Below are positions 1 to 8,976 of a stretch of DNA of 64,000 bases, in pieces; positions within the stretch are counted from its first letter, which is position 1, and each line of letters opens with the position of its first letter. The position numbers were made by a program, and so were the translations under genes. Below the pieces are notes generated by a model, which was given only the letters and a program-made list of their open reading frames with translations, was not told the origin of the DNA and made no database searches. The stretch covers positions 18,684 to 82,683 of the forward strand of contig CALVEC010000009.1 in NCBI GenBank assembly GCA_944326475.1, in the 5' to 3' direction. This DNA comes from Candidatus Gastranaerophilales bacterium. Lineage in GTDB: Bacteria; Cyanobacteriota; Vampirovibrionia; Gastranaerophilales; Gastranaerophilaceae.

Positions 1-1173
1 TTGCGAATTGTCTGTTAGCGGAGATATTTCTTCATCGAGACTTCCAATACCTGTCTCGTTTGAATCAATCTCTGTCAATACATTTTCCTGTTCTTTATCC
101 GTCTCAACAATCGGTAAAGAATTGTCATTACCGTCTGTAGAGATTTCTTGCGTCTCCATTTCTGTTTCAGGTAATTCTACCCCGGCTGTTTCTTCTGAAT
201 TAAGTATATTTGCTGAACCAAGTTCCAGTAAAGTTTCTTGTGTAATCGGGTCAACACCGCTTTCGTCATCGTCTTCATATTCAAGTAAAAACGGTTTTTC
301 TTCATTATCGATATTGTTTGACTCAATCGGCAATTCTGTTGCTGTTTCTTCATTTTGTATTTCAAAATCCGCCGTAACCGTATTGCCAAGGATAAGTTCT
401 TCTTCATCTTCATCCGGCAAAAATACAGGCTGTGCTTCGGGAAGACTGTATGCTCTTGCCAGTGCGCCCGTCAAAATATCAAGTGTTTGGTCATTTAGTA
501 AATCAGGATATTTATTTAGCTGTTTTACTACATTGTCAAATTCATTCATCTCTGACAATTTTTCCCGGCAAAACGAACATTTCATTAAATGCTGTACAAA
601 GAATACTTTTTCGCTGTCGGATATTTCTCCGTCAAGAAATGCGATAGCAAGTTCTTCAATTTTTGCGTGCATATCTTTTGAGAAAATAAGTTCTTTTTTC
701 TCAATTTTACTTATGGCATTTTTTAATTCGCTTACCGGTTTTAAGATGTTTATATCATATTCGTAATATTCAGTATTGCTATGAACTTCAGGCAGTTCAG
801 AGGCTTCAATAAAACCGACAGGTTCTATATTTTCTGCGTCTTGCGTCATTCTTACAACTAAATAAATTTCAGGATTTACAAAGAATTTCTCATGTGATTT
901 TGGTACGAAAAAAGTGTTTCCGTCAAAAATAACACGTACGTCAACCCTGATATCATCTGAGTATAAATCGGCAATTTCTACAATTTCATCCAGAGACGAT
1001 ATTTTAAATAAACTGTTTTTATGCTTTAGCTTTAAATCCCCGTCATCCAGCAAATCACTGACAGACATAGCAGCGGCGCTTAATACTAAAACTCTTTTTC
1101 TGATTTCTTCAGAAGAAAGTTTTATTGCCAAATTTTTTGCGTTATCCAGTACAAGCTTATTCACTTTTTTCAT
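1..1173 (-). CDS. DUF1822-like protein with anti-sigma-type zinc finger (partial, C-terminus off the window)
   Basis: This minus-strand reading frame is open from an ATG at 1173 to the window edge (391 codons seen). An AGGAGAG ribosome site precedes the start. Residues 1 to about 150 resemble the cyanobacterial DUF1822 domain: an ADLY stretch, then RVDVRVIF, a VPKSHE step, YLVVRM and a GFIEASELP end. A zf-HC2-type zinc finger follows at about residues 195-202 (H195, C199, C202), as in anti-sigma factors. The rest is a long acidic Glu/Asp/Ser-rich tail. I see no membrane segment in the part present. A role in regulation is inferred from the finger only. It is the second gene of a leftward pair with the 105-aa gene at 1208-1525. 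Confidence 0.75.
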   Translation of the reverse strand, partial: MKKVNKLVLDNAKNLAIKLSSEEIRKRVLVLSAAAMSVSDLLDDGDLKLKHKNSLFKISSLDEIVEIADLYSDDIRVDVRVIFDGNTFFVPKSHEKFFVNPEIYLVVRMTQDAENIEPVGFIEASELPEVHSNTEYYEYDINILKPVSELKNAISKIEKKELIFSKDMHAKIEELAIAFLDGEISDSEKVFFVQHLMKCSFCREKLSEMNEFDNVVKQLNKYPDLLNDQTLDILTGALARAYSLPEAQPVFLPDEDEEELILGNTVTADFEIQNEETATELPIESNNIDNEEKPFLLEYEDDDESGVDPITQETLLELGSANILNSEETAGVELPETEMETQEISTDGNDNSLPIVETDKEQENVLTEIDSNETGIGSLDEEISPLTDNSQ

Positions 1174-1207
1174 TTCTTAATTCTCTCCTCTTTGATTTGA
1201 GAGCCGA

Positions 1208-1525
1208 TTAAACTTCTCTCCATTCCTTGACTTCAGGCGGTGTCGGAAATTCGGATTCCATTTTTTTCAGGATTAACCTGAAAAATGGTATTTTGCTTTC
1301 TCTGTAAATCTGCGAATCCGTTTTCTCCTGGCGAGTTTCGGCTGTATTCTTTTTTTTGCTTACGTAAATTGTATCGTCTTTAAGACTTTTCTTTCTATCC
1401 TCCGGTTTTCCGGTCACAGCGTTCAAAAACGGGTGCTTATTCTTAGGGGCTTCATTTATATTCCGCTCCAGGCAATACAGTTTTTCAAACGCTTCTAAAA
1501 TTGCAAGTGATTTATCTAGTTCCAT
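1208..1525 (-). CDS. hypothetical protein, 105 aa
   Basis: Short charged protein preceded by an AGGGAAA ribosome site 5 bp before the ATG. Its stop lies 34 bp before the DUF1822-like gene, so the two are probably co-transcribed. Lysine-rich, with a predicted N-terminal helix holding a CLE step (residues 18-20). No signal peptide or membrane segment, and I recognise no family. The spacing and ribosome site make it a likely real gene. Confidence 0.6.
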   Translation of the reverse strand: MELDKSLAILEAFEKLYCLERNINEAPKNKHPFLNAVTGKPEDRKKSLKDDTIYVSKKKNTAETRQEKTDSQIYRESKIPFFRLILKKMESEFPTPPEVKEWREV

Positions 1526-1767
1526 ACTTTTTCCCTCATTTTTAAGCGAAGCACGGTTAATGTAAAAATCACTCTATTAACTTAGATAACATTTCTGAAA
1601 AAAATATTCCAAAAATGAAAAAAAGGTGTTATAATGTAAAGAAATGTATCATATTAATGGTTAAAAAACGGTCTCTTAGCAATAAAAAATCCTTATAGGG
1701 TTTAATGCTATTGTAGTGAAAGTAACAAATTCATCATGTGTAAATATTAAGCAAAAGGAGTCTTATT

Positions 1768-2166
1768 ATGTCAGTCAACCTTTCATCGGGAATTGTACCT
1801 TTATCACCGGAAACAATTTCAAGACCGCCTAAGTATACTCAAACAAATGCTCAGGCGCCTACTGCGAGTACACCAATAAACGAAGAAGCGCCAAAGAAGA
1901 AAAACAGCCACTGGTTTTTAAAAACCGTAGGCGCAATCGTTGTTGTCGCTGCTGCACTTGGTTTGGGCAGAAAATATATTCCTGCATTGAAAAATATTAA
2001 TCTTTCAGAAGCAGCCGGCGAAGGTGCAAAATGGTACCAAAAAGGTCTTACATACATTGCTCAGGCAGGTGAATATATTAACACCAAAGCTGCCAACAGT
2101 TGGGAATGGTTAAAAGCATTGCCTTCAAAAATTGGTATAGGCAAAAAAGGCGGAGCTGCGGAATAA
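1768..2166 (+). CDS. small single-pass membrane protein, 132 aa
   Basis: Starts after a strong AAAAGGAG site. Residues 1-45 are Pro/Thr/Ser-rich and probably disordered. One hydrophobic segment at about 49-68 (starting at WFLKTVG) should span the membrane, and an amphipathic C-terminal part with a glycine/lysine-rich end follows. A rho-independent terminator lies 27 bp after the stop, so this is a single-gene unit. The 242-bp gap upstream holds a TATAAT at 1630-1635 without a good -35 box. No family recognised. Confidence 0.7.
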   Translation: MSVNLSSGIVPLSPETISRPPKYTQTNAQAPTASTPINEEAPKKKNSHWFLKTVGAIVVVAAALGLGRKYIPALKNINLSEAAGEGAKWYQKGLTYIAQAGEYINTKAANSWEWLKALPSKIGIGKKGGAAE

Positions 2167-2193
2167 TTTTTCGCTATACTGACAATAAGAATA

Positions 2194-2224
2194 AAAACAG
2201 CCGTTTTACACGGCTGTTTTTTTG
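2194..2224 (+). terminator. rho-independent terminator after the 132-aa membrane protein gene
   Basis: AACAGCCG and CGGCTGTT form a perfect stem around a 7-base loop (TTTTACA) and are followed by a T tract. Confidence 0.85.
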
Positions 2225-2269
2225 TTTTCTACTTGCGTAAATATTAATATATATAGTAAAGTAATATGT

Positions 2270-3118
2270 ATGAGAAAATTTTTTTCAAATTTATTCTTTT
2301 TAACTATAGGGGCGTTTATTGCTGCATTTGCAATTGAGAGTTTTCTTGTGCCCAACAAAATTATTGACGGCGGAGTTGTCGGTATATCGATTATGATGAA
2401 CTACAAAACGCATTTGCCGTTGGGGCTTTATATTTTTGTATTGAATTTGCCTTTTATTTTTCTTGCGCTTCAAAAAATGGGAAAACTTTTTGTTCTTTCT
2501 ACATTTTATGCAGTTGCGATGCTGTCGGTCGGTGTTTCGATGATACCGGTCTGGACAGGCGGCAGGCATGTAACAGACCCTTTTCTTGCCTGTATTTTCG
2601 GCGGGGTAATTCTCGGGCTTGGAGTCGGGCTTATATTAAGAAATAACGGTTCTCTTGACGGTACTGAGATTGTCGCTATACGAATCGCAAAAAAATGGGG
2701 CTTTTCCGTCGGTGAAATTGTTATGTTTTTTAACCTTTTTATATTTACGGCTGCCGGTGTTGTATTTGAAAACTGGCAGAGCGCTATGTATTCGATAATC
2801 GCATATTTTATTACATACAGAGTGATAGACATCGTGATTGACGGTCTTAATGAGTCAAAATCAATTAGGATAATAACAGATCTTTCGCAGGAAATCGGTT
2901 CCGCGATTATGGAACAGTTTGATGTAAGTGTTACATATATTGATGCAACCGGCGGTTTTTCCGGTCAAAAAAAGAGAATGATTTACTGTATTATAAGCAG
3001 GCTTGAGATAATGAAGCTTAAAGCTCTCGTTAAGACAATTGATCCCAGCGCATTTATTGCGGTTGAGAATGTTCATGAAGTTGACGGTGTTAGAATAAAA
3101 AGCCATAAGGGGATATAA
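2270..3118 (+). CDS. yitT: YitT family membrane protein (DUF161 plus DUF2179)
   Basis: A 282-aa integral membrane protein with about five hydrophobic segments in residues 5-200 and a soluble C-terminal DUF2179-type domain (about 200-282; VSVTYIDATGGFSG is typical). The family is widespread but its transport substrate is unknown. A longer frame opens at 2222, but that start lies inside the preceding terminator, so the ATG at 2270 (MRKFF) is chosen. No clear ribosome site precedes it. A TATAGT at 2252-2257 would place transcription only a few bases upstream, so the leader is very short. A bidirectional terminator separates it from the convergent rpsO. Confidence 0.85.
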   Translation: MRKFFSNLFFLTIGAFIAAFAIESFLVPNKIIDGGVVGISIMMNYKTHLPLGLYIFVLNLPFIFLALQKMGKLFVLSTFYAVAMLSVGVSMIPVWTGGRHVTDPFLACIFGGVILGLGVGLILRNNGSLDGTEIVAIRIAKKWGFSVGEIVMFFNLFIFTAAGVVFENWQSAMYSIIAYFITYRVIDIVIDGLNESKSIRIITDLSQEIGSAIMEQFDVSVTYIDATGGFSGQKKRMIYCIISRLEIMKLKALVKTIDPSAFIAVENVHEVDGVRIKSHKGI

Positions 3119-3134
3119 TCTGTTTTTTCAAAAC

Positions 3135-3163
3135 AAAAAAGCTCCGACAAACGGAGCTTTTTT
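3135..3163. terminator. bidirectional terminator between yitT and rpsO
   Basis: AAAAAAGCTCCG, loop ACAAA, CGGAGCTTTTTT. The A and T tracts on both sides allow it to work for both convergent genes. Confidence 0.85.
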
Positions 3164-3185
3164 GCTAAACTATCAAACTCAGAAA

Positions 3186-3461
3186 TTAACCTCTGAGACC
3201 TAATTTTTTAATCAGTTCTCTGTATTTTTCAAGATTTTTCGATTTCAGGTAAGCAAGAAGTCTTTTTCTGCGTCCAACCATCATCAGAAGACCGCGGCGA
3301 CCTTGGAAATCTTTTTTGTTTAATTTCAAGTGCTCTGTAAGTTCGTTAATTTTTTCGCTGAGCATAGCTACCTGAACTTCTGTAGAGCCGCTGTCTTTAG
3401 CATCTTTACCGAATTTTTCGATTAATTCTTTTTTTTGTTCGTTTTTCAAATTTATTGCCAT
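3186..3461 (-). CDS. rpsO: 30S ribosomal protein S15
   Basis: The 91-aa product has the usual S15 length and signatures: [14 protein letters not shown], and the helix-rich [20 protein letters not shown] stretch that binds 16S rRNA. The ATG at 3461 with an AAGGAAA site is chosen over an in-frame start at 3560, which would add a 33-residue extension absent from the family. The roughly 100-bp leader could hold the S15 autoregulatory structure known in other bacteria, but I cannot show it here. Confidence 0.97.
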   Translation of the reverse strand: MAINLKNEQKKELIEKFGKDAKDSGSTEVQVAMLSEKINELTEHLKLNKKDFQGRRGLLMMVGRRKRLLAYLKSKNLEKYRELIKKLGLRG

Positions 3462-3644
3462 TGTTTTTTCCTTTTCTGTCAGCTTATGTTGGTGGCGTAA
3501 GCTCGACAAAATACAGTACTTTTTGATAATAACATCTAAACCCTCTAAGTCAATAGACACAGACGATTTTGTTAAAAAAAAGTAAAGTTGTGGTGTGATT
3601 TGCCGGTAAATGATAATATAAAAAAGAGTTAGGGAGAATAGTTT

Positions 3645-4349
3645 ATGGAAAATAATAAACCGATTGTAAATCTTATTTCAAAGCCGGAAAACATGCTAAG
3701 GACTATATATACAGCGTGCCGTACCTGTTACAGTGCGGATTTGCCGATTAATATATATGAAAATACCACTGATGAAGAAAAAATGCTGAAACTTGTTGAA
3801 AGAGTAATATCATCAGGTCATTATTCTACTATTGAACATATACAGGTAAGTTTTGCTATTTCAAATGTTTCAAGAGCCTGTACGCATCAGCTTGTCAGAC
3901 ACAGACACATGTCTTTTTCCCAAAAATCACAGCGTTATGTTAAAGAAAAAGGGCTGTTTGATTATATTACTCCGCCGACTATTGCGAGAAATGAACAGTT
4001 GGCTGAAAAATACAACAAATTTATGGAAAATGTTTCAGAGTTTTATCTTGAACTGACAGATATGGGAATACCGGCAGAAGATGCCAGATTTATCCTGCCT
4101 AATGCGGCTGCAAGCTCGCTTGTTGCTTCATTGAATTTAAGAGAAATGATTCATCTTGCCAACATTCGTCTGTGCACGCGTGCGCAGTATGAAATACGTA
4201 CAATGGTTAAAATGATGTGCGATGAGCTGGTAAAATCAGAGCCGTGGCTTGAAAAATATCTTACTCCAAAATGTGAAAAACTCGGATATTGTGATGAAGA
4301 CAAGTGCTGCGGGCGAAAAATTCCCAAAGCTGAATTTTTTAAAAAATAA
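3645..4349 (+). CDS. thyX: flavin-dependent thymidylate synthase
   Basis: ThyX makes dTMP from dUMP using FAD and methylene-tetrahydrofolate. The signature RHRxxSxxxxSxR appears as [14 protein letters not shown] at about residues 83-96, and further conserved parts ([17 protein letters not shown]) follow. At 234 aa it has normal length. An AGGGAGA ribosome site precedes the ATG. No thyA is visible in the window. A terminator follows directly. Confidence 0.96.
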   Translation: MENNKPIVNLISKPENMLRTIYTACRTCYSADLPINIYENTTDEEKMLKLVERVISSGHYSTIEHIQVSFAISNVSRACTHQLVRHRHMSFSQKSQRYVKEKGLFDYITPPTIARNEQLAEKYNKFMENVSEFYLELTDMGIPAEDARFILPNAAASSLVASLNLREMIHLANIRLCTRAQYEIRTMVKMMCDELVKSEPWLEKYLTPKCEKLGYCDEDKCCGRKIPKAEFFKK

Positions 4350-4351
4350 TC

Positions 4352-4378
4352 AAAAGCCGGGATTTTTCCCGGCTTTTG
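4352..4378. terminator. terminator between thyX and the large acidic protein gene
   Basis: AAAAGCCGGGA and TCCCGGCTTTT form a stem closing a short T-rich loop. A and T tracts on both sides suit the two convergent genes. Confidence 0.85.
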
Positions 4379-4396
4379 TACATTATCAGCTAGTGA

Positions 4397-6916
4397 TTAT
4401 TCAGTTTTTTTAGCATTTTCATCTTCTTCAACTTCTATCTGTTTTACAAGTCCTGCTTTGTCTTCGACTTTTGAGAGGAATGTATCTACCAGGTCACTTG
4501 TATTATATTCATACAATACGGTTTTTGCAAGAGGATTGCTGGGTATTCCCGCACCGAATATTTTTAACAGTGAACCGTTATTTATTCCTAATTCTGTGTC
4601 TGAACCCATTACTTCATCAACAGTTTCAGCCATTGCATCATCAATTATTGTATCAATATCCGCAACACTTATGCCCTGTTGACTTAAGTTCGTTCTTAAT
4701 GCGCTGCTTACTTCCGTAAGTACGGATTTTGCATTATTTATCAACTCTGTTGCATCAGGCGTTGTGTAATTTTTGTTTATATAGTAGTCATTGCCTACGC
4801 TGTTTGCAATAACATTTTCCTTGTCATAAGATTTTTGAGTCGGGTCTGTTGCTGTTGTAGAGCTGAGTTTTGATGTCTCATTGAATTTTTCCATAAATGT
4901 GTTGGTAAGAGCCTGAACATTGTAAGACCAGCGACCTTTTTCGTTCTTATGTTTTTTGATGCTGCCTCTGTAGTTCCAGACAAATGCCTGTGAATCACTC
5001 GGAACATTGTAGTCTCCGCTGCAATCATGTTCATAATTGTTTTCCGTGAACATTGCAATAGTGTCATTTGTTGCATCGATAATCCATTGGGAAACCTTAG
5101 CTTCATCATAGTTGGAACCAAGTTGTTCTTTTAAGTCTTCTTTTAATGAAGCAGCTACTGCTTCCAGGTCTGCACGAGCCATTGCCTGGACTTCTTCCAT
5201 TCTGGACATTTTATCTTTGGTTGCTATTCTGCCGCCTAAGGAGCGTGAGACATTTGCAGAATAATCCGTACCTATGGTGCTGTTTTGGATGACTCTGTTT
5301 TTCTGCTCATCGCCAATTTCTACGGGGCCAGTTGACTGAATTGCTTTGGCAATGTCTGAGCCTTCATAGTTGTTTAAGAATGCATCCATTGCTTCTGTAG
5401 CTTTGTCATACAGTTCTTGAATTTCATCCGGGTCAGTTGCTGCTTTCAACTGGTCTACCAGTGCTTTTGCGTTTTGGTAGTCTTCGTTTGTAGAATATCT
5501 GGAGCTAATATTTTTAAGCAAATCTGAGGCATCCGCATCATTGAGCATCTGATTAATCAGGAAATCAGAAGTTTTTGCCACCAGATCTTCTTTTTCCAAG
5601 CCGGATACAAACTTGTCGCTGAGTACTTCATCAGCCAGAGCCTGGAGTTCTTCAAATTTTCCTGTCGGGTCTGCTTTTAAGTCTTCCATCATAGCTGCGA
5701 CTTCTTTTTGCTGCTCGATTTTTCCGTCAAGGAATACCTGAAGTCTTGTTTTCAGTCTGCCTGCTTTTTCTTCGCCGTCGTATTCGCTTTCTATAAATTC
5801 ATCAAGACTGTTCTTCAAGTATTCATAAACTTGATTTATTTCTTCTTCTGACAAATCCGGGTTCGCCTGTATATATTCTTCCATATATACATCAACCATT
5901 GGCAGAATGTCTTCTTTTAGCTGGGCTTTTTCTTCTGTTAATTGCTGGTTTTCTCTGTTGTCGATACCGCTAATTAACGTATTTTTAAGGTTATTTTGGT
6001 TTGTGCCGGTTTCCATAAATGCATTCAAATATTCCTTAGCCTCATTTAGATATTCAAGCTGAGTCTGGGAATCACCTGCATTTTTCATTTTATCTATTGC
6101 TATTTTGGCTTTTTGATAGTTTGAATTTGTAGCATAGTTTTTACTGATGCCGCTCAATAATGAAGTATCCACGGCTCCGTTTAACATCGTGCTGATTATG
6201 TAATCACTTGCCATATCTTTTAGGGTTTCAGTTTCCTGGGTGCCTATACGATTGTTACCCTGCAGAGAATATTCTGTTTCATCCAGCAGTGCATTGTAAA
6301 GCTCTGTCGGATCAGCCGACATTAACGATTCTAACTGTGCACCGGCAACTTCGTTATTTGCTTTCCAGTTTTCAGCTTCAACCATAATGTATTCTTCAAA
6401 CGCCGCTGTAGCATCCATCATATCAATTGTGCCGCTGCGTTCGCTTAAGTAACTTTCGACAAAGTCGCCCGTTAGGCCTTTGATATAATCATCAAAAGCA
6501 GCAGCTTCTTCAATGGAAAGCCCTTCACTGGCAACTTCCATGTACTGGTCAATATACTCTGCTAAATCATTTTCTAACTGAGCTTTTTCTTCTGCAGTAT
6601 ATGCGGGTTCTGCAGGAACTTCTTCAGCAGGTGTGTCTGTTACTGTTGTATCTGTTGTAGTGTCTGTATTTGTCGTGGTATTATTGTCCACTTCAGTCGA
6701 TGTAGTGTCTTCTGTTTTATTATCTTCTTCGACTGCATCGGTATCATTTTCATCCAGGACAACTTCATCATCTACTGATGTGTCCTTACCGATATCAGAA
6801 TCCGTATCTGTGTCGTCAACACCGTAACCGTATAACACTTTGTTAATAAGATCCGGTGTAACCGCATCTAATGCTTTGTTGGAAAACCAATTTAAACCTG
6901 AAATTTTGTCTGTCAT
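4397..6916 (-). CDS. large acidic repeat protein, 839 aa, function unknown
   Basis: No signal peptide or membrane segment. Residues 34-105 are a low-complexity Asp/Thr/Glu linker. Two diverged copies of an about 200-residue helical unit follow (about 108-318 and 328-524). Matching blocks include TAEEKAQL versus TEEKAQL, SADPTELYNAL versus KADPTGKFEEL, and ISKNYATNSNYQKAK versus ISSRYSTNEDYQNAK. A shorter pair follows at about 578-625 and 727-772. The start is fixed by AAAGGAGT before the ATG. Upstream on the same strand is a 76-aa gene with the same type of ribosome site. A scaffold or secreted-effector role is conceivable, but nothing in the sequence proves one. Confidence 0.85.
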   Translation of the reverse strand: MTDKISGLNWFSNKALDAVTPDLINKVLYGYGVDDTDTDSDIGKDTSVDDEVVLDENDTDAVEEDNKTEDTTSTEVDNNTTTNTDTTTDTTVTDTPAEEVPAEPAYTAEEKAQLENDLAEYIDQYMEVASEGLSIEEAAAFDDYIKGLTGDFVESYLSERSGTIDMMDATAAFEEYIMVEAENWKANNEVAGAQLESLMSADPTELYNALLDETEYSLQGNNRIGTQETETLKDMASDYIISTMLNGAVDTSLLSGISKNYATNSNYQKAKIAIDKMKNAGDSQTQLEYLNEAKEYLNAFMETGTNQNNLKNTLISGIDNRENQQLTEEKAQLKEDILPMVDVYMEEYIQANPDLSEEEINQVYEYLKNSLDEFIESEYDGEEKAGRLKTRLQVFLDGKIEQQKEVAAMMEDLKADPTGKFEELQALADEVLSDKFVSGLEKEDLVAKTSDFLINQMLNDADASDLLKNISSRYSTNEDYQNAKALVDQLKAATDPDEIQELYDKATEAMDAFLNNYEGSDIAKAIQSTGPVEIGDEQKNRVIQNSTIGTDYSANVSRSLGGRIATKDKMSRMEEVQAMARADLEAVAASLKEDLKEQLGSNYDEAKVSQWIIDATNDTIAMFTENNYEHDCSGDYNVPSDSQAFVWNYRGSIKKHKNEKGRWSYNVQALTNTFMEKFNETSKLSSTTATDPTQKSYDKENVIANSVGNDYYINKNYTTPDATELINNAKSVLTEVSSALRTNLSQQGISVADIDTIIDDAMAETVDEVMGSDTELGINNGSLLKIFGAGIPSNPLAKTVLYEYNTSDLVDTFLSKVEDKAGLVKQIEVEEDENAKKTE

Positions 6917-6950
6917 AGTGACTCCTTTTCTTTATAACTTCCTAAATAAA

Positions 6951-7181
6951 TTACTCTTGTTGGAAACCTTTTTTCAGGTGTTCCAAATCTAACATAGGTT
7001 CTTCATCAACACCCATGTCCATGCTGATAGCCGGAGCCTGGTCTGATGGTGCCTGTGCCTGGGCTGAAGAAGCTTCAGAAGTTTCTTCGATTCCTTCTAT
7101 CCCTTGTGAACCTTGAAGACTTTGCATATCTTCCGGGGGTTTTATGCCGTGCGTAAAAAAGTTTATGCCCTGTATAGTCAT
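6951..7181 (-). CDS. hypothetical protein, 76 aa, Gln/Ala/Ser-rich
   Basis: Preceded by AAGGAGT at good spacing and located 34 bp before the 839-aa repeat protein gene, probably in one operon. The N-terminus (MTIQGINFF) and the acidic low-complexity middle (residues 20-60) suggest a mostly unstructured protein. No family recognised. Confidence 0.6.
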   Translation of the reverse strand: MTIQGINFFTHGIKPPEDMQSLQGSQGIEGIEETSEASSAQAQAPSDQAPAISMDMGVDEEPMLDLEHLKKGFQQE

Positions 7182-7345
7182 AGTCAGACTCCTTATGTTA
7201 TTTTCCCTGTATTCGTCATGTCGGCATTTTTTTTAAAAACTTAAGAGTTTTGATTCATATTGTTAAGTTTTTGTTACAAATCGAGAAAAAATAGCATTAA
7301 ATCCTGAAATAATGTGTTTATTTATTTAGGAAAAGTAGGTGAATT

Positions 7346-8071
7346 ATGCAGAATATTCCTGTAGGTTATCAACCATACCAGAATAAAACCGTGGCAGTTC
7401 CGGCAACAGGCGGAAATGTCAACATTATCATAAATAATCCGTCTGCTTCGCTGAACCCGAATGGCGCTAATATTAACAACAGTTGTTCAGGTTTACCCGG
7501 ACAAGCTTATCCTCCGGAATACTATATCAATAACAACAATACCAATAATGCACCCCCCGCTGCGTCACAAACACCGTATCCGTCTGTTCCTATAGGACAG
7601 CAGCCTTTAAACGAAACCGCTTCCGCGGATAAGTCTAAGGACAGCAAAAAGCCAATGAAAGATGTGGTACAGTTAACGGATGAATATATTCAGACACTTG
7701 AAAACTATTTGAGAAATCCGAACCCGGAAATAAAACTGATGGGTGCAAAAGAACTGATGAAAAGATTCAGAGAAGATGATTCAAGAAAAAATGACGTTGC
7801 ATTGACAAACCTTTTGAATCTGACACTCCAGAGCAAATATTCACCTGTTAAAATGATAGGTTTGACTATCTTGAATAACGGATGGGCTCAGGGTGATAAT
7901 TTCACAAGACAGCTCCTTGCTCAAATTCAGCAGTCTAAGTCAGGCTACGGTTTGGATGCGCTGGATGCGGCGGAAGCTGCACTTAAATCCGCAGGCAACA
8001 CAGTAAAAATACCGGACAATAATCCTGATAGTTCCAAAGACAAAAAATCAAAAGAGGTAACAAATGAATAA
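7346..8071 (+). CDS. hypothetical protein with Asn/Pro-rich head and helical repeat-like core, 241 aa
   Basis: Residues 1-95 are rich in Asn, Pro, Gln and Ala and probably disordered. Residues 105-215 are predicted helical and resemble a short HEAT-like repeat array (PNPEIKLMGAKELMKRF, then SPVKMIGLTILNN). The C-terminal 25 residues are charged. An AGGTG site precedes the ATG. The stop overlaps the start of the next gene by 8 bp, so the two are translated as a pair. Family and function not recognised. Confidence 0.75.
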   Translation: MQNIPVGYQPYQNKTVAVPATGGNVNIIINNPSASLNPNGANINNSCSGLPGQAYPPEYYINNNNTNNAPPAASQTPYPSVPIGQQPLNETASADKSKDSKKPMKDVVQLTDEYIQTLENYLRNPNPEIKLMGAKELMKRFREDDSRKNDVALTNLLNLTLQSKYSPVKMIGLTILNNGWAQGDNFTRQLLAQIQQSKSGYGLDALDAAEAALKSAGNTVKIPDNNPDSSKDKKSKEVTNE

Positions 8072-8501
8072 GCTTACTATAATCTCTAAAGTTGCAGGTG
8101 CTATAGCTATAGCCGGAATCGGCTTTGATGCACACAAATCTGCAGTAAGGCGGGCAAGAGAAAACGTAAAAATCGGAATTGCAGACAGGCTGCCGGATGC
8201 TTTTTTGCATTCAAGGAGATTGGATGAAACAAGTTATATAACAAGCAAGCTAAAAGACAGAGTCTTTCAGGAAGATGTCGATGGTGCGTTGTCTGACAAA
8301 TTTAATGCTCTAACAGGCTATCTCGGCGGAATGTTTGATCAGGTTGTATCTAACATAATACCTCTCGGATGTGCTATAGGAGCACTTGTTACTAATAAAG
8401 CAAGCAAGTTCTTTGGTATCGGTCTCGGGTTGTGCGGTATTAAATACCTGCTGAGCGATGTGTTTGACGTTGGGCGTGTAAAACATTTTGATATTGAGTA
8501 A
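8064..8501 (+). CDS. hypothetical protein with hydrophobic C-terminal segments, 145 aa
   Basis: Overlaps the preceding gene by 8 bp and has its own AGAGG site. Residues 5-22 are hydrophobic (a weak anchor or signal). Two glycine-rich hydrophobic stretches at about 92-110 and 113-132 may be membrane hairpins. A terminator follows within 10 bp. No family recognised. Confidence 0.7.
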   Translation: MNKLTIISKVAGAIAIAGIGFDAHKSAVRRARENVKIGIADRLPDAFLHSRRLDETSYITSKLKDRVFQEDVDGALSDKFNALTGYLGGMFDQVVSNIIPLGCAIGALVTNKASKFFGIGLGLCGIKYLLSDVFDVGRVKHFDIE

Positions 8502-8506
8502 AAAAT

Positions 8507-8540
8507 AAAAAAAGACTGTTTTAATAACAGTCTTTTTTTA
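8507..8540 (+). terminator. rho-independent terminator
   Basis: AAAAAAAGACTGTT, loop TTAAT, AACAGTCTTTTTTT. Ends the two-gene unit at 7346-8501 and may also serve the convergent ribbon-helix-helix gene. Confidence 0.85.
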
Positions 8541-8578
8541 TTCCCCTCTATTAGTCTAGTATTGCTTTTCCCGTAAAA

Positions 8579-8767
8579 TTAGTCTAGTAATGCCTCTAAG
8601 ATTGTTGCGTTTTTAGCAGCCAGTGTGTTTTCTCTGACTTTCTGTTTGTGGATGTAAGTTCTGAGTGCTTCTCGAATAAGTTCGCTTCTCGTGCGGTTTT
8701 CGTTTTCTGCAACTGTGTCGATTTTGCTTAAGAAGTCTTCGGGCATTGAAATTAAAACTCTTGCCAT
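8579..8767 (-). CDS. ribbon-helix-helix (CopG/Arc family) DNA-binding protein, 62 aa
   Basis: The first strand (ARVLISMPED) and the RTRSELIREALRTYI helix are the classic ribbon-helix-helix fold, which binds DNA as a dimer. A very strong GGAGGAAT site precedes the ATG. No toxin gene is adjacent: the frame upstream belongs to murT and the gene downstream is convergent. It is therefore an orphan regulator or the survivor of an antitoxin pair. Three AAGGCAA boxes lie in its upstream gap. The last codons repeat just after the stop: ATTAGTCTAGTA occurs twice, about 30 bp apart. Confidence 0.85.
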   Translation of the reverse strand: MARVLISMPEDFLSKIDTVAENENRTRSELIREALRTYIHKQKVRENTLAAKNATILEALLD

Positions 8768-8825
8768 TGTAATTCCTCCGGTTATATTTTTCTCTCTTAT
8801 TTTTGTTTATCTCTCGTACTTATAT

Positions 8826-8896
8826 AAAGGCAAATTAAAATAAAAAATTGCCTTTTTGATTTAATAAATATTTAAAAAATATATACATTAAGGCAA
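8826..8896. promoter_or_regulatory. candidate operator for the ribbon-helix-helix gene: three AAGGCAA boxes
   Basis: AAAGGCAA at 8826-8833 faces TTGCCTTT at 8848-8855 as an 8-bp inverted repeat, and a third AAGGCAA sits at 8890-8896. They lie between murT and the ribbon-helix-helix start, where autoregulators of this fold usually bind. Binding is inferred. Confidence 0.4.
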
Positions 8897-8976
8897 AGAA
8901 GTATATATTAACCGGATTTACAGGTTTACAATTTGTAACATTGATGTTTAATGTTATCCTGCTTGCGCGATGAAAA

